In this document: in pieces, positions 36,986-45,704 of the stretch
Layout of the letters: each line of letters opens with the position of its first letter
Position numbering within the stretch: the first letter of the stretch is position 1
DNA from: an uncultured Saprospiraceae bacterium
GTDB taxonomy: Bacteria > Bacteroidota > Bacteroidia > Chitinophagales > Saprospiraceae
Length of the DNA stretch: 46,622 nucleotides
NCBI GenBank assembly: GCA_938041445.1
Contig: CALISO010000001.1
Span: forward strand, 1 to 46,622
Reading direction: 5' to 3'
Program-made: the position numbers and the translations under genes
The notes under the pieces: model-generated
Database searches by the model: none
What the model saw: only the letters and a program-made list of their open reading frames with translations
What the model was told of the DNA's origin: nothing

Positions 36986-37093
36986 TAATGTAGAATTTGC
37001 ACGAAGATACAAGAAGTGTCGGGTACTATTTTTTAATTTTACACGAAAGTGCACAACTTATCACTTTGATAATCTGTAATTAATGACATTGCT

Positions 37094-37588
37094 ATGAAAG
37101 ACAACATAATAGATTCTTCTAAAGTCAAGCAGACTATCAAGCGTCTCGCTTATCAGATATATGAGCAGAGTTATAAAGAAACGGAGATACATCTAATAGG
37201 TGTCAACACTGCTGGAATGTTACTTGGTGAAAAACTTAAAGCGGAACTCAAGGATATCAGCCATCTAGAAATCCATATTCATCAGTTATCAATCAATCCC
37301 AAAAAACCTCTTGATGAAACTAATCTAAGTGTCTCTTCCGAACTATTGAAAGGTAAGCAAGTAATCATTGTTGATGATGTTGCGAATACTGGTAGGACAC
37401 TATTCTATGGTTGCCGACCAATAATGGATGTCTTGCCAAAGAAAATTGAGTTTGCTGTATTGGTTGATAGAAAGCATAAACACTTTCCTGTCAAAGTGGA
37501 TTATGTTGGTCTATCACTAGCAACTACTCTCAAAGAAAATATCGTCGTTGAATTTAATGGCGATAACACAGAAGTCTACTTTGCATAA
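37094..37588 (+). CDS. PyrR-like phosphoribosyltransferase
   Basis: A 164-residue type I phosphoribosyltransferase. The PRPP loop VIIVDDVANTGRTL spans 90-103, and the LVDRKHKHFPVKVDYVG segment (about 123-139) is typical of PyrR, which in other bacteria has uracil phosphoribosyltransferase activity and controls pyr genes. In Bacteroidota many such proteins have unknown substrates, so I do not assign the symbol. Its TAA is directly followed by the ATG of bshC with no spacer, so the two are translationally coupled. Why a nucleotide enzyme is tied to bacillithiol synthesis is not clear. Confidence 0.8.
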   Translation: MKDNIIDSSKVKQTIKRLAYQIYEQSYKETEIHLIGVNTAGMLLGEKLKAELKDISHLEIHIHQLSINPKKPLDETNLSVSSELLKGKQVIIVDDVANTGRTLFYGCRPIMDVLPKKIEFAVLVDRKHKHFPVKVDYVGLSLATTLKENIVVEFNGDNTEVYFA

Positions 37589-39172
37589 ATGAAAACCTAC
37601 AATCTAAGTTATAATCATCTTCCTTTCTCAAAGAGGGATAAACATTACATTTCTGAGCCTGAGAACCTCAAAGATTATATCACAGCTTATCCAAGTCTTG
37701 AAAGCTTAATTGCTCAGGCTAAAATCAAGCAAGGCCATCAGATAGATAGAGAAGAATTATCGGCTATTATACGTGATCAGTATGCTTCTGCAAATATCGA
37801 ACTGTCTAGTCCTACTCTAGAAAATATTGAGAAGCTTAAAGAGGCGACTACTTTCACTGCAATCACAGCTCACCAGCCAAGCTTGTTGACTGGACCACTT
37901 TATTACATCTTCAAGATTCTGAGTTGTATTAATCTATGTGAGTATGCTAATAGTCAGCAAAGTGAGTTTACGTTTATCCCAATATTTATCAATGGTGGTG
38001 AGGATCATGACTTTGAAGAAATATCAAAAGTTCATCTATACAATAATACAGTTACTTGGAAGACAGATCAAACTGGGTCAGTTGGACGAATGCTAACAGA
38101 TGGCCTATCTGAAGCTATAGAAGAAGTATTTGAAATACTTGGTGATCGTTCAAAGATTAAAGACTGGAAGGCGACATTCATTAAGATGGCTAATGATGCT
38201 GACAATTATGCTCATTTTCAAAGAGGACTTGTCGATTTACTATTTAGAGAATATGGTCTAGTACAATTTTCTAGTGATGATAAAAGAGTGAAAGACAAGC
38301 TTCTACCAGTATTCACAAAGGAGCTGGAGCAACAGGTCAGCTACAACACTGTCATACCCCAACAGCAGAAGATTCAATCAGTAACTGGATATGAACCACA
38401 AGCGTACGTCAGAGAGATTAATCTCTTTTACCTTGACAAAGGTATACGACAACGAATAGAGAAGGAGGATGGTCAGTTTAAAGTCATCGATTCTGACATT
38501 GCATTCACTTCAAATGACATCCCAGAACTTGCCTACTCCTTAAGTCCTAATGTCATATTAAGGCCAATCACCCAGGAGTATATCCTTCCAAATGTTGCCT
38601 ATATTGGTGGTGGTGGAGAATTGAGTTATTGGCTAGATAGGAAGTCTCAGTTTGAAAAATTTGGAATTCCGTTTCCATTGTTAATCAGAAGGAATAGTGC
38701 TGGTATCATCAAGTCCAAGCAATTGAATCAATGGAAGGACAAGGGTTACGATGTAAGTGAATTATTTCTTGAGGAATATCAAATCAATAACAGATTTGTA
38801 GAAGCTCAGGATGATAGTTTTGATTTGTCTGAAGAAGTTGCTACCGCTAAAAAGCTCTATGCTGCAATAGCAGCAAAGGCGAAAGAAATAAATCCGACAA
38901 TGGAAAAAAGTGTCAAGGCAATGGCAGCTCAAGAAGAAAAACAATTGAGACAATTAGAGTCAAGACTCAAGCGTGAGATTAAGCAGCGCTATGAAGTCGA
39001 TCTCAATCGATTAATGAAGATTCAATCTAGTGTACTTCCTAGTGGCTCACTTCAAGAAAGACACGATAATATTCTTCAATACTTGTCAATATATGGCCCT
39101 GGGTTCATCCAAGTTATAAAAGACAATCTACCGGTATTCTCTAAGGAATTTACGCTTATGGTTGTAGACTAA
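37589..39172 (+). CDS. bshC: BshC: putative cysteine ligase of bacillithiol synthesis
   Basis: A 527-residue BshC, assigned to the last step of bacillithiol synthesis, joining cysteine to glucosaminyl-malate. Family motifs are FTAITAHQPSLLTGPLYYI (normally TGQQ, here TAHQ), NGGEDHDFEEI, LRPITQEYILPNVAYIGGGGELSYW and FPLLIRRNSAGI. A predicted coiled coil lies at about 425-490 (TAKKLYAAIAAKAKEI and the LESRLKREIKQRY stretch), as in the known structure. It starts at the base after the phosphoribosyltransferase stop and overlaps the convergent accD by 4 bases at its end. bshA and bshB are not in the window. Confidence 0.92.
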   Translation: MKTYNLSYNHLPFSKRDKHYISEPENLKDYITAYPSLESLIAQAKIKQGHQIDREELSAIIRDQYASANIELSSPTLENIEKLKEATTFTAITAHQPSLLTGPLYYIFKILSCINLCEYANSQQSEFTFIPIFINGGEDHDFEEISKVHLYNNTVTWKTDQTGSVGRMLTDGLSEAIEEVFEILGDRSKIKDWKATFIKMANDADNYAHFQRGLVDLLFREYGLVQFSSDDKRVKDKLLPVFTKELEQQVSYNTVIPQQQKIQSVTGYEPQAYVREINLFYLDKGIRQRIEKEDGQFKVIDSDIAFTSNDIPELAYSLSPNVILRPITQEYILPNVAYIGGGGELSYWLDRKSQFEKFGIPFPLLIRRNSAGIIKSKQLNQWKDKGYDVSELFLEEYQINNRFVEAQDDSFDLSEEVATAKKLYAAIAAKAKEINPTMEKSVKAMAAQEEKQLRQLESRLKREIKQRYEVDLNRLMKIQSSVLPSGSLQERHDNILQYLSIYGPGFIQVIKDNLPVFSKEFTLMVVD

Positions 39173-40026
39173 GCCGATTGAGTATGAGTAGTAAATAGAG
39201 ACATCACTTCTTTCAATCTTGGTTGCAGTTCACTTCGGTGGACTATAAAATCTAAGAAACCATGATCTAGCAAGAACTCTGAACGTTGGAATCCTTCTGG
39301 TAAATCTCTCTTAATCGTTTCTTTAATAACTCGCGGTCCAGCAAACCCTATCAATGCATTAGGTTCTGAGAAGTTAATATCCCCCAACATTGCAAATGAA
39401 GCAGTAACTCCACCAGTTGTTGGATCAGTCATAAAACTAAAATATGGTATGGAGTTTCTATCTAGTAGGGATAATTTAGCAGAAGTCTTTGCCATTTGCA
39501 TCAGCGAGAATGCAGACTCCATCATTCTAGCACCTCCAGACTTAGAGATTATCATAAATGGTACCTTTTCTTCTAAGCAAAGGTCAATTGCTCTGCTTAT
39601 CCTCTCTCCTACTACTGAACCCATAGAACCTCCGATAAACTTGAAGTCCATAGCAGCAATTACTAGGCGCTTCTGCCCTACCTTACCCGTGGCAACTGTA
39701 ATTGCATCCGATACCTCAGTATATTCCAAGGCACTATCTAAGCGTTCTTGATATGATTTCAGATCTTTGAACTTGAGAAAGTCCTTAGATACTACATTCT
39801 CAAAGTGAAGAGAATATTTTCCATCAAATATGATATCAAAATAGTCCAATGAGCCTATTCGCTCGTGATAATCACACTTTGGACACACAAAAAGGTTCTC
39901 AGTGAGCTCTTTACGAGTGATAGTCTCACTACACTTACGACACTTATGCCATACTCCATCTGGAGTATCCATCTTATTCTTAGTGGCGGTCTGTATACCG
40001 TCTTTGAATCTTTTAAACCATCCCAT
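39169..40026 (-). CDS. accD: Acetyl-CoA carboxylase carboxyltransferase beta subunit
   Basis: A 285-residue AccD. With AccA it transfers the carboxyl group from carboxybiotin to acetyl-CoA to give malonyl-CoA for fatty acid synthesis. The N-terminal zinc ribbon has Cys29, Cys32, Cys48 and Cys51 (KCRKC, FVCPKC). The crotonase-like core follows with FIGGSMGSVVGERISR, ISKSGGARMMESAFSLMQMAKT, FMTDPTTGGVTASFAMLGD and GFAGPRVIKETI. The last 4 bases overlap the convergent bshC. A TAnnTTTG-like box lies at 40082-40089. accA is not nearby. Confidence 0.96.
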   Translation of the reverse strand: MGWFKRFKDGIQTATKNKMDTPDGVWHKCRKCSETITRKELTENLFVCPKCDYHERIGSLDYFDIIFDGKYSLHFENVVSKDFLKFKDLKSYQERLDSALEYTEVSDAITVATGKVGQKRLVIAAMDFKFIGGSMGSVVGERISRAIDLCLEEKVPFMIISKSGGARMMESAFSLMQMAKTSAKLSLLDRNSIPYFSFMTDPTTGGVTASFAMLGDINFSEPNALIGFAGPRVIKETIKRDLPEGFQRSEFLLDHGFLDFIVHRSELQPRLKEVMSLFTTHTQSA

Positions 40027-40335
40027 GCAATTGTACTATTTGTATGATCGAAATGGATATACTCATCGGGAAATGATAGGGCAAAACTAACTGAATATTT
40101 TTACAGTAGGTAATTATGCTTAAGCTATTCATAGATAAATTATTTACGGATATCAGCAATTAAAAGCTATAATTGACATCCATAATTGAATGTATTTAGC
40201 TTTATATAGATAAGTTTTACATATAGCTGTTTTAAAGCATATTAAATTCGTATTTTCGCATTGTTAATTATATGATAGAAGTTAAACCAATATATCTAAG
40301 GTGTTTAACTACTTTAAACCTAAAGTAATTTGTCG
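40027..40335. other. Divergent promoter region between accD and the thioredoxin-like lipoprotein gene
   Basis: The stretch is AT-rich with no ORF or RNA gene that I can support. On the plus strand TATTTTCG at 40251-40258 is one base off TAnnTTTG and could be the -7 box of the lipoprotein gene, with a leader of about 70 bases. A short imperfect inverted repeat at 40300-40322 (AGGTGTTTAA, CTAC, TTTAAACCT) lies in that leader. The accD box is listed separately. Confidence 0.4.
40082..40089 (-). promoter_or_regulatory. Candidate -7 box for accD
   Basis: The minus strand reads TAGTTTTG, a perfect TAnnTTTG match, 56 bases upstream of the accD ATG. The expected transcription start would leave a leader of about 50 bases. 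No TTG is seen at the -33 distance, so the call is tentative. Confidence 0.4.
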
Positions 40336-41439
40336 ATGAAATTTTTATTGAGTACTGTAATTGGTCTACTTAGCATATTAATAGTTAGCAGTTGTGGAAG
40401 TAGTGGGCTTACTGTAGAAGGGAATATGCAAGGAGGAGAAAACCTTTCTGTTTATTTTGATCACGTTGGACTTGATAACACAGTAGAATCACTTCAAAAT
40501 GTAAAAGCAGGTTCTGATGGTAGTTTTACATTCAATCCAGAAACTGATGTTAAATCTGGAATCTACAGAATACGTTTTGGTGCCAAAGCGATCAATCTGG
40601 TCTTAGATGGCAGCGAAACAAATATCAATATCTCAGGAAATCTGAATGATTTAGCTAAGAATCAATATACGGTTAACGGAAGTCCACTCAGTACTGAGTA
40701 TCAAAGTAAGGTGCAGCAATTGATGAGTAAGGAGACTGATGTCAATTCACTTAAAAGCTACATTGAAAATGATGCAAATCCAATGGTAGCTGCTCTATTA
40801 TCGCAAAAGATTCTCCAAATGAATGGAGCATTTGCTTCCACTTATACTGTCGTTGGTGATAAACTGTCAAAGATGTACCCTAATAGTAAAGTTGCAACAT
40901 CATTTGCCAATGCTATCTCAGCAGCTCCTAAGCCAAAAACATCCAGAGGAAAGTATAATGTCAATGTAGGAGATATGGCACCAGATATAGATCTTCCAGA
41001 TGTTAATGGTAAGAATATTAAGTTGTCGGATTTGCAGGGTGAAGTAGTTTTACTAGATTTTTGGGCTAGTTGGTGTGGACCTTGTCGGAAAATTAATCCA
41101 TCTGTAGTCAAAACATATAACAAGTATAAAGATCAAGGCTTTACTGTTTATAGTGTGTCATTAGACGGTCTTGACTCAAAGACAAAATCTAGAATGGGAA
41201 GTGCAGAGGCAATCGATGCGAGAATGAAGTCTTCAAAGCAACGTTGGATCGACGCCATATCTAAAGATCAGTTAGCTTGGGATAACCATGTAAGTGACTT
41301 AGCGAAATGGGAGTCTGCACCACTAAAAGACTATGGAGTGAGATCAATACCTACCACATTCTTAATTGATAGAGAAGGGAAAATTGCAGCTCTTAATCCT
41401 AAGTACAACTTAGAGCAAGAACTTCAGAAAGTACTGTAA
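40336..41439 (+). CDS. TlpA/ResA-like thioredoxin lipoprotein
   Basis: A 367-residue lipoprotein. The signal ends in the lipobox VSSC with Cys20, so it is anchored in a membrane facing the periplasm or surface. An N-terminal beta domain (about 22-120) fits DUF4369, common in Bacteroidota, and is followed by a helical linker. The C-terminal AhpC/TSA-type domain (about 210-367) has VGDMAPDIDLPDVNGK and the redox motif WCGPC with Cys247 and Cys250, and the SIPTTFLID cis-proline loop is present. It should reduce or exchange disulfides in exported proteins. The start is ATG 40336, although a TTG two codons earlier is in frame. It stands alone on the plus strand. Confidence 0.88.
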   Translation: MKFLLSTVIGLLSILIVSSCGSSGLTVEGNMQGGENLSVYFDHVGLDNTVESLQNVKAGSDGSFTFNPETDVKSGIYRIRFGAKAINLVLDGSETNINISGNLNDLAKNQYTVNGSPLSTEYQSKVQQLMSKETDVNSLKSYIENDANPMVAALLSQKILQMNGAFASTYTVVGDKLSKMYPNSKVATSFANAISAAPKPKTSRGKYNVNVGDMAPDIDLPDVNGKNIKLSDLQGEVVLLDFWASWCGPCRKINPSVVKTYNKYKDQGFTVYSVSLDGLDSKTKSRMGSAEAIDARMKSSKQRWIDAISKDQLAWDNHVSDLAKWESAPLKDYGVRSIPTTFLIDREGKIAALNPKYNLEQELQKVL

Positions 41440-41460
41440 TATCAGAGATTGAATTGAAAT

Positions 41461-41889
41461 TTAGCGTTTAAATTCATTAAGCCTACTATCATGCTTCTGT
41501 GCAAGTTCAATGATTTTGCGCATCGTTCGGATTATGGTCATCAAGACTAAGAAGATGAACGTGAAGATGACATACATAATTTTCAATGACTTCAGATCGT
41601 AAATAGACGTACCTGATACTTGCCAAGCGATTAGCCCTCCAATGCCTGAAAACAACACAAAGGCAATTATTGATTGAATCCAAAATTTATTTGGGTCTTT
41701 GGAGTTCAGACTGAACATACAGTTCACTATTGAAAAGAGAAGCAAAAAAGTAAATGCAACTTCCCAGGCAATTCTTGGATTATCAGATATGTATTGGGAT
41801 AGAAATATAACTATCACTTGTATAATGCCTAGTCCAATTGCAATCTTAAGAGGACTTATATTTTTAGAAAGAATAGAGTTATCTTGCAT
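41461..41889 (-). CDS. Small four-helix membrane protein of unknown function
   Basis: A 142-residue protein with four likely transmembrane helices at about 15-33, 41-59, 70-90 and 104-122 (IAIGLGIIQVIVIFL, AWEVAFTFLLLFSIV, SIIAFVLFSGIGGLIAW, MYVIFTFIFLVLMTII). The tail RTMRKIIELAQKHDSRLNEFKR is basic and probably cytoplasmic. No motif points to a function. It converges with the thioredoxin lipoprotein gene (21-base gap) and diverges from the Kazal gene. Confidence 0.72.
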   Translation of the reverse strand: MQDNSILSKNISPLKIAIGLGIIQVIVIFLSQYISDNPRIAWEVAFTFLLLFSIVNCMFSLNSKDPNKFWIQSIIAFVLFSGIGGLIAWQVSGTSIYDLKSLKIMYVIFTFIFLVLMTIIRTMRKIIELAQKHDSRLNEFKR

Positions 41890-41948
41890 ACAAGCGTAAC
41901 CTTGAGTATTCTACTATTGTTTTAATATAGATTCGAAAAATTAATCAA

Positions 41949-42365
41949 ATGAGTATGAGATTTTACACAATGCTTCTAATCATAGGTCTTAGTTTATTGC
42001 TTGCCTTAGTATCTTGTAACAGAAATAATCAAGTTGGTTTTGTTGACAACGATTGTATTGACTCAACACTAGATCGTGACTATAGCAAATGTGACTATAT
42101 CTACGAACCTGTATGTGGTTGTAATAATCTGACATATAGAAATGCTTGCTTTGCTAAACATACTGGATTAGAATCTTGGAAGATTGGTGTATGTCCTAAT
42201 CAATGTATCGATAAAAACATCATTCTTCCTGATGAAATATGTACTCGAGAATCCCAACCTGTCTGTGGTTGCGATGACGTGACTTACCCCAATCCATGTG
42301 TATCTAGAAAAGCAGGAGTTCTCTCCTACCGAATGGGAAAGTGTGAAGAGTCTGCTGATAGATAG
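41949..42365 (+). CDS. Lipoprotein with two Kazal-type protease-inhibitor domains
   Basis: A 138-residue lipoprotein with a signal ending LALVSC (Cys23). Two Kazal-like domains follow at about 36-82 and 86-132, each with the typical pattern PVCGCxxxTYxNxC and a final Cys about 15 residues on (Cys56, 58, 67, 82 and Cys106, 108, 117, 132). Kazal domains block serine proteases through a loop near the second Cys. In bacteria such lipoproteins probably protect the surface from host or environmental proteases, but the target here is unknown. ATG 41949 or the ATG two codons later could be the start. A possible promoter, TTG at 41902 with TAGATTCG at 41928, precedes it. It ends 3 bases from the convergent YfhO gene. 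Confidence 0.88.
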   Translation: MSMRFYTMLLIIGLSLLLALVSCNRNNQVGFVDNDCIDSTLDRDYSKCDYIYEPVCGCNNLTYRNACFAKHTGLESWKIGVCPNQCIDKNIILPDEICTRESQPVCGCDDVTYPNPCVSRKAGVLSYRMGKCEESADR

Positions 42366-42368
42366 TTA

Positions 42369-44801
42369 CTAATCCTCATTCTTCTGTTTATTCCACTTCC
42401 AATATCCAAACAGACATAGTCCAATAAACAGCAAACTAAGTACAGATGAAATTAAGGAGAGTGTACTTCCTTTAGCGTATGATTCTGGAGCAAATTTCAT
42501 TACAATTTCATGATTTCCACTAGGAATCTTAGCAGCTCTCAAAATATAGTTAGCTCTTACTAATGGCACTTCACTGCCATCAATATATATTTTCCAACCC
42601 TTATCAGGTCCATACCAAACTTCTGAAAATATCGCTAATTGATCTGATGTAGAAGTAGATTGATACTTGAGTTCATTTGGTGTATAGGATGTTAATCGTA
42701 TGCTACCGTTCTTGTTTAGGTTTGTGTCACCAACTTGATCTTTAAACTCAGTATGGATAATTGCTTGACCTAGTGGGTCGAAGTTGTTCAGCATAGCCAT
42801 TTCATCATCAGGCGTATCAACATAGACTACTTCGTTTACAAACCAAGCATTACCTAAGTGAGAAGGATTAATTTGCGCTACAGGTTGGTCGCCAGCGCCA
42901 GATCCAATAATGTACTTAGTATTCAACATATTGAGCACATCCTGATTATTCTTTGCTATCTGATAATCTATAATGTCTTGATATCTCTGAAGCTTAGCAG
43001 CGTGATACCCACCAATAGTTTTATGAAAATATGATGATCTAGATGAGTTAAATGTATTTACAGTAAGGTCTAATACTCTGTAATGAGGATCACCATCTTG
43101 CAGTATCTGCTGATCCACTGGCCTTGGAGCAAAAAACTCCCTGTTTAGCTTTCGCTCTGAAATAAATGCTTCAGAATTTACATAGCCTAAGTTAACTGAC
43201 ATAATATCAATTACTGAGAACAGGCCTATAATACCTATCGTCAGATACTTACTGAGTTTGCCTTTGATATGGAAAAAAATTGATGCAGCAGCAATCAGAA
43301 TAAATGCTAATGTTGTCAAGGCACTTGATCGCATCATAGATATTCTATGATCTTCAAGTATGTCTATTGGAAATCCTGCTTGCTCATATCTGACATCTCC
43401 AGGAGAGCTAAATCCAAATATCGATGGCCCTATCAGTACAACTAAAAGACAAATACCTATCAAGATTCCAGCAGAGATGAAAAGTGGATTTAAATAGTCT
43501 TCCTTTTTGTCATCTTTGATCAGTTTATTCAAACCTAAAGCTCCAAGTATCGGCAGTATAAATGCGGTAACAGAAAGAACAGAGTTAGGTGTTCTGAACT
43601 TATTAAACATTGGAAAGAAGTCAAATAGCATCCTATTGAAGAATTCCAGATTCTTACCTAATGAAATCAACATCGTGAATACGACAGCAGATACTATCCA
43701 CCACTTATAGGGACCTCTATATACAATGGCACCAAATAAAAACAGGAAAAACAGAATTGCACCAAAATATATCGGTCCACTTGTGAATGGTAGACTCCCC
43801 CAGTATAAAGGACCTGAATCCCTTCCTATACGCTTTAATTGTTTTCCAAGATTTGTATTAGATGAGACCTTTTCGCCGCTACTCCCTCCTACTATCTTTG
43901 GTATAAACGATGATAATAAATCAATTCCTCCATTAGACCACTGCATAGCATAATCCCAAGCTAATCCATCTACACTAGAACTACTAGTTGGATCTACTTG
44001 CTGAGTTAAGATTGGATCACCTCTCATCGTATCTTTAGAGTACTCGTAAGTAGTCAGCAATTTAGATGCTCCTGTTCCAAATGCTAATGCTAACCCGATA
44101 AGCAGTAAACCACTTGACTTGGCAAATCCAGCAATGCGACCTAATTTAATATGTTGGAATAATTCAATGCCAACATAGATGAGCATACATAATCCCAAAT
44201 AATAGGTCATCTGATAGTGGTTGGCTTTTAGATTGAGCATCATTCCAAGTGTGAATACAGCTGCACCTAATAAGGCATGCTTGCGATAAGCCAACATAGT
44301 ACCTGCTATCACCAATGGGATTGACATCAAGGAAGTTACCTTGGTAATATGTCCTGCTTCTAAGAGAATCAAGTTATTGGTGGCAAAGGATGTCCCTAGC
44401 GCCACAAATATGGCTATCCAGGGATTTATACCAAGCAGTATCAACAAAATATAAGCTGATATGGACCCAAGTAAGAACAAGCCTGCTGGCCTTGGAATAC
44501 CCAAAGACATTACTGTCTGTAGTTGAGTAGACACGTTAGTTTGTTGTGGCGCTTTTATTTGATAGGCAGGCATCCCACCAAACATACTGTTAGTCCAAAG
44601 TGCTACATCATCGTTCTCACTATTGTATTTGATAATTTCATTAGCCATCCCTTTGTATGAAATAATATCACCTTGTACAAGGACTTTACCTTGAAACTGT
44701 GGTAGGAAGTAAAGCGCTGAGACGCAAACAAAAAGAACAATTGCTATACCGTGAGGAATCAAGGATTTGGTATACATATATGTAGGTTTTAAGCCAATCA
44801 A
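42369..44801 (-). CDS. YfhO-family polytopic membrane protein
   Basis: An 810-residue YfhO-type protein. Many hydrophobic helices span about 15-530, and a soluble part of about 240 residues (YRVLDLTVNTFNSSRSSYF, LNMLNTKYIIGSG, YGPDKGWKIYIDGSEVPL) precedes a final helix near 780-800. The start YFLPQFQGKVLVQGDI with the acidic GD and LWTNSMFGGMPAYQI is typical. Members belong to the GT-C glycosyltransferase-like superfamily, and some Gram-positive relatives add sugars to teichoic or lipoteichoic acids; the role in Bacteroidota is not established. ATG 44801 is taken, but ATG at codon 9 (44777) fits a TATCTTTA box at 44819-44812 better. Confidence 0.86.
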   Translation of the reverse strand: MIGLKPTYMYTKSLIPHGIAIVLFVCVSALYFLPQFQGKVLVQGDIISYKGMANEIIKYNSENDDVALWTNSMFGGMPAYQIKAPQQTNVSTQLQTVMSLGIPRPAGLFLLGSISAYILLILLGINPWIAIFVALGTSFATNNLILLEAGHITKVTSLMSIPLVIAGTMLAYRKHALLGAAVFTLGMMLNLKANHYQMTYYLGLCMLIYVGIELFQHIKLGRIAGFAKSSGLLLIGLALAFGTGASKLLTTYEYSKDTMRGDPILTQQVDPTSSSSVDGLAWDYAMQWSNGGIDLLSSFIPKIVGGSSGEKVSSNTNLGKQLKRIGRDSGPLYWGSLPFTSGPIYFGAILFFLFLFGAIVYRGPYKWWIVSAVVFTMLISLGKNLEFFNRMLFDFFPMFNKFRTPNSVLSVTAFILPILGALGLNKLIKDDKKEDYLNPLFISAGILIGICLLVVLIGPSIFGFSSPGDVRYEQAGFPIDILEDHRISMMRSSALTTLAFILIAAASIFFHIKGKLSKYLTIGIIGLFSVIDIMSVNLGYVNSEAFISERKLNREFFAPRPVDQQILQDGDPHYRVLDLTVNTFNSSRSSYFHKTIGGYHAAKLQRYQDIIDYQIAKNNQDVLNMLNTKYIIGSGAGDQPVAQINPSHLGNAWFVNEVVYVDTPDDEMAMLNNFDPLGQAIIHTEFKDQVGDTNLNKNGSIRLTSYTPNELKYQSTSTSDQLAIFSEVWYGPDKGWKIYIDGSEVPLVRANYILRAAKIPSGNHEIVMKFAPESYAKGSTLSLISSVLSLLFIGLCLFGYWKWNKQKNED

Positions 44802-44900
44802 AGTAGTTGTGTAAAGATAACAATGTTCTCTAAAGCTATCTATTAATTGGTAGGTCTGAAATCCTGGATGATGTAAAGTGGTATTATAGGCTGATGGATA

Positions 44901-44932
44901 TTGTGGGATTAGGATAGTTATAGTTACTTTTA
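44901..44932 (+). promoter_or_regulatory. Candidate promoter of tdk
   Basis: A TTG at 44901-44903, 21 bases and then TACTTTTA at 44925-44932 (one base off TAnnTTTG) form a plausible Bacteroidota promoter about 30 bases upstream of the tdk ATG. Confidence 0.35.
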
Positions 44933-44960
44933 TTCAATTAAATTCAGATAAGTAACATTC

Positions 44961-45548
44961 ATGTTTTTAGAACCCGGGTTTAGAGGTCAGCGTAGTGGTT
45001 GGATTGAAGTGATATGTGGATCTATGTTCTCAGGAAAAACTGAAGAACTTATCCGTCGACTTAAAAGAGCAAGAATCGCAAACCAGAAAGTAGCTACGTA
45101 TAAGCCAGCTACAGATGTAAGGTATAGTGAAGTCAGCGTGGTGAGTCATGACGAGAATGTAGTCGACTCTACTCCAGTCAAGTCAAGTATAGAAATATTA
45201 AAGGACTTAGCCGAGTACAAAGTTATAGGTATTGATGAAGCTCAGTTCTTTGATGATAAGCTTCCTCAAGTCTGTGAGCAATTAGCATTAAAAGGTATCA
45301 GAGTAATTGTTGCTGGTCTAGATATGGATTTTAGGGGGAAACCATTTGGCCCGATGCCAGAGATTTTGTCTATTGCTGAGTATGTTACTAAAGTCCATGC
45401 AATATGTCCTCACTGTGGGTCATTAGCAACGCATTCTTATCGACTGAGTCAAGATGAAAGCACAGTCCTGCTAGGCGAAAAAGATAAGTACGAGCCTCGA
45501 TGTAGAATTTGCTATAGTATGGGAAATATTCTAAATCTAAAGCTTTAA
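44961..45548 (+). CDS. tdk: Thymidine kinase
   Basis: A 195-residue type II thymidine kinase that makes dTMP from thymidine and ATP in nucleoside salvage. The P-loop GSMFSGKT spans 20-27, the catalytic Glu93 is in IDEAQFF, the lasso-like loop [11 protein letters not shown] follows, and the zinc site is Cys149/Cys152 (CPHC) with Cys181/Cys184 (CRIC). Length and motif order are normal for the family. It stands alone, with a strong terminator 22 bases after its stop. Confidence 0.96.
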   Translation: MFLEPGFRGQRSGWIEVICGSMFSGKTEELIRRLKRARIANQKVATYKPATDVRYSEVSVVSHDENVVDSTPVKSSIEILKDLAEYKVIGIDEAQFFDDKLPQVCEQLALKGIRVIVAGLDMDFRGKPFGPMPEILSIAEYVTKVHAICPHCGSLATHSYRLSQDESTVLLGEKDKYEPRCRICYSMGNILNLKL

Positions 45549-45569
45549 AATAAACACATCTTTGGATAT

Positions 45570-45606
45570 AAAAAAGCCTTCATCGTTAATCGATGAAGGC
45601 TTTTTT
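45570..45606 (+). terminator. Strong bidirectional hairpin after tdk
   Basis: A perfect 16-base stem (AAAAAAGCCTTCATCG and its complement) surrounds the 5-base loop TTAAT and ends in six T. The A-run on the other side makes it work in both directions. Confidence 0.92.
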
Positions 45607-45645
45607 ATGTAACATAACTTTGAGGTTGGTAGTCTTGCAAATAAA

Positions 45646-45677
45646 AACAGGTCTCATCCATATGGACAAGACCTGTT
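45646..45677 (-). terminator. Terminator of the T9SS cargo gene at the right edge
   Basis: A 9-base stem, AACAGGTCT with AGACCTGTT, encloses a second short stem around TCCATATGGA, with a CA/CA mismatch between. Read on the minus strand it is followed by TTTTATT, and it lies 27 bases after the stop at 45705, so it ends the minus-strand gene. The stem resembles that at 20441-20473 (AACAGGT with ACCTGTT). Confidence 0.75.
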
Positions 45678-45704
45678 GATATCTTTAAATGATTCTATTG
45701 ATAT

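Noticed and set aside
35957-37054. A longer 365-residue HemE from GTG 37054
   Set aside because: The additional N-terminal residues are not in the family, and the ATG at 36985 gives the usual length.
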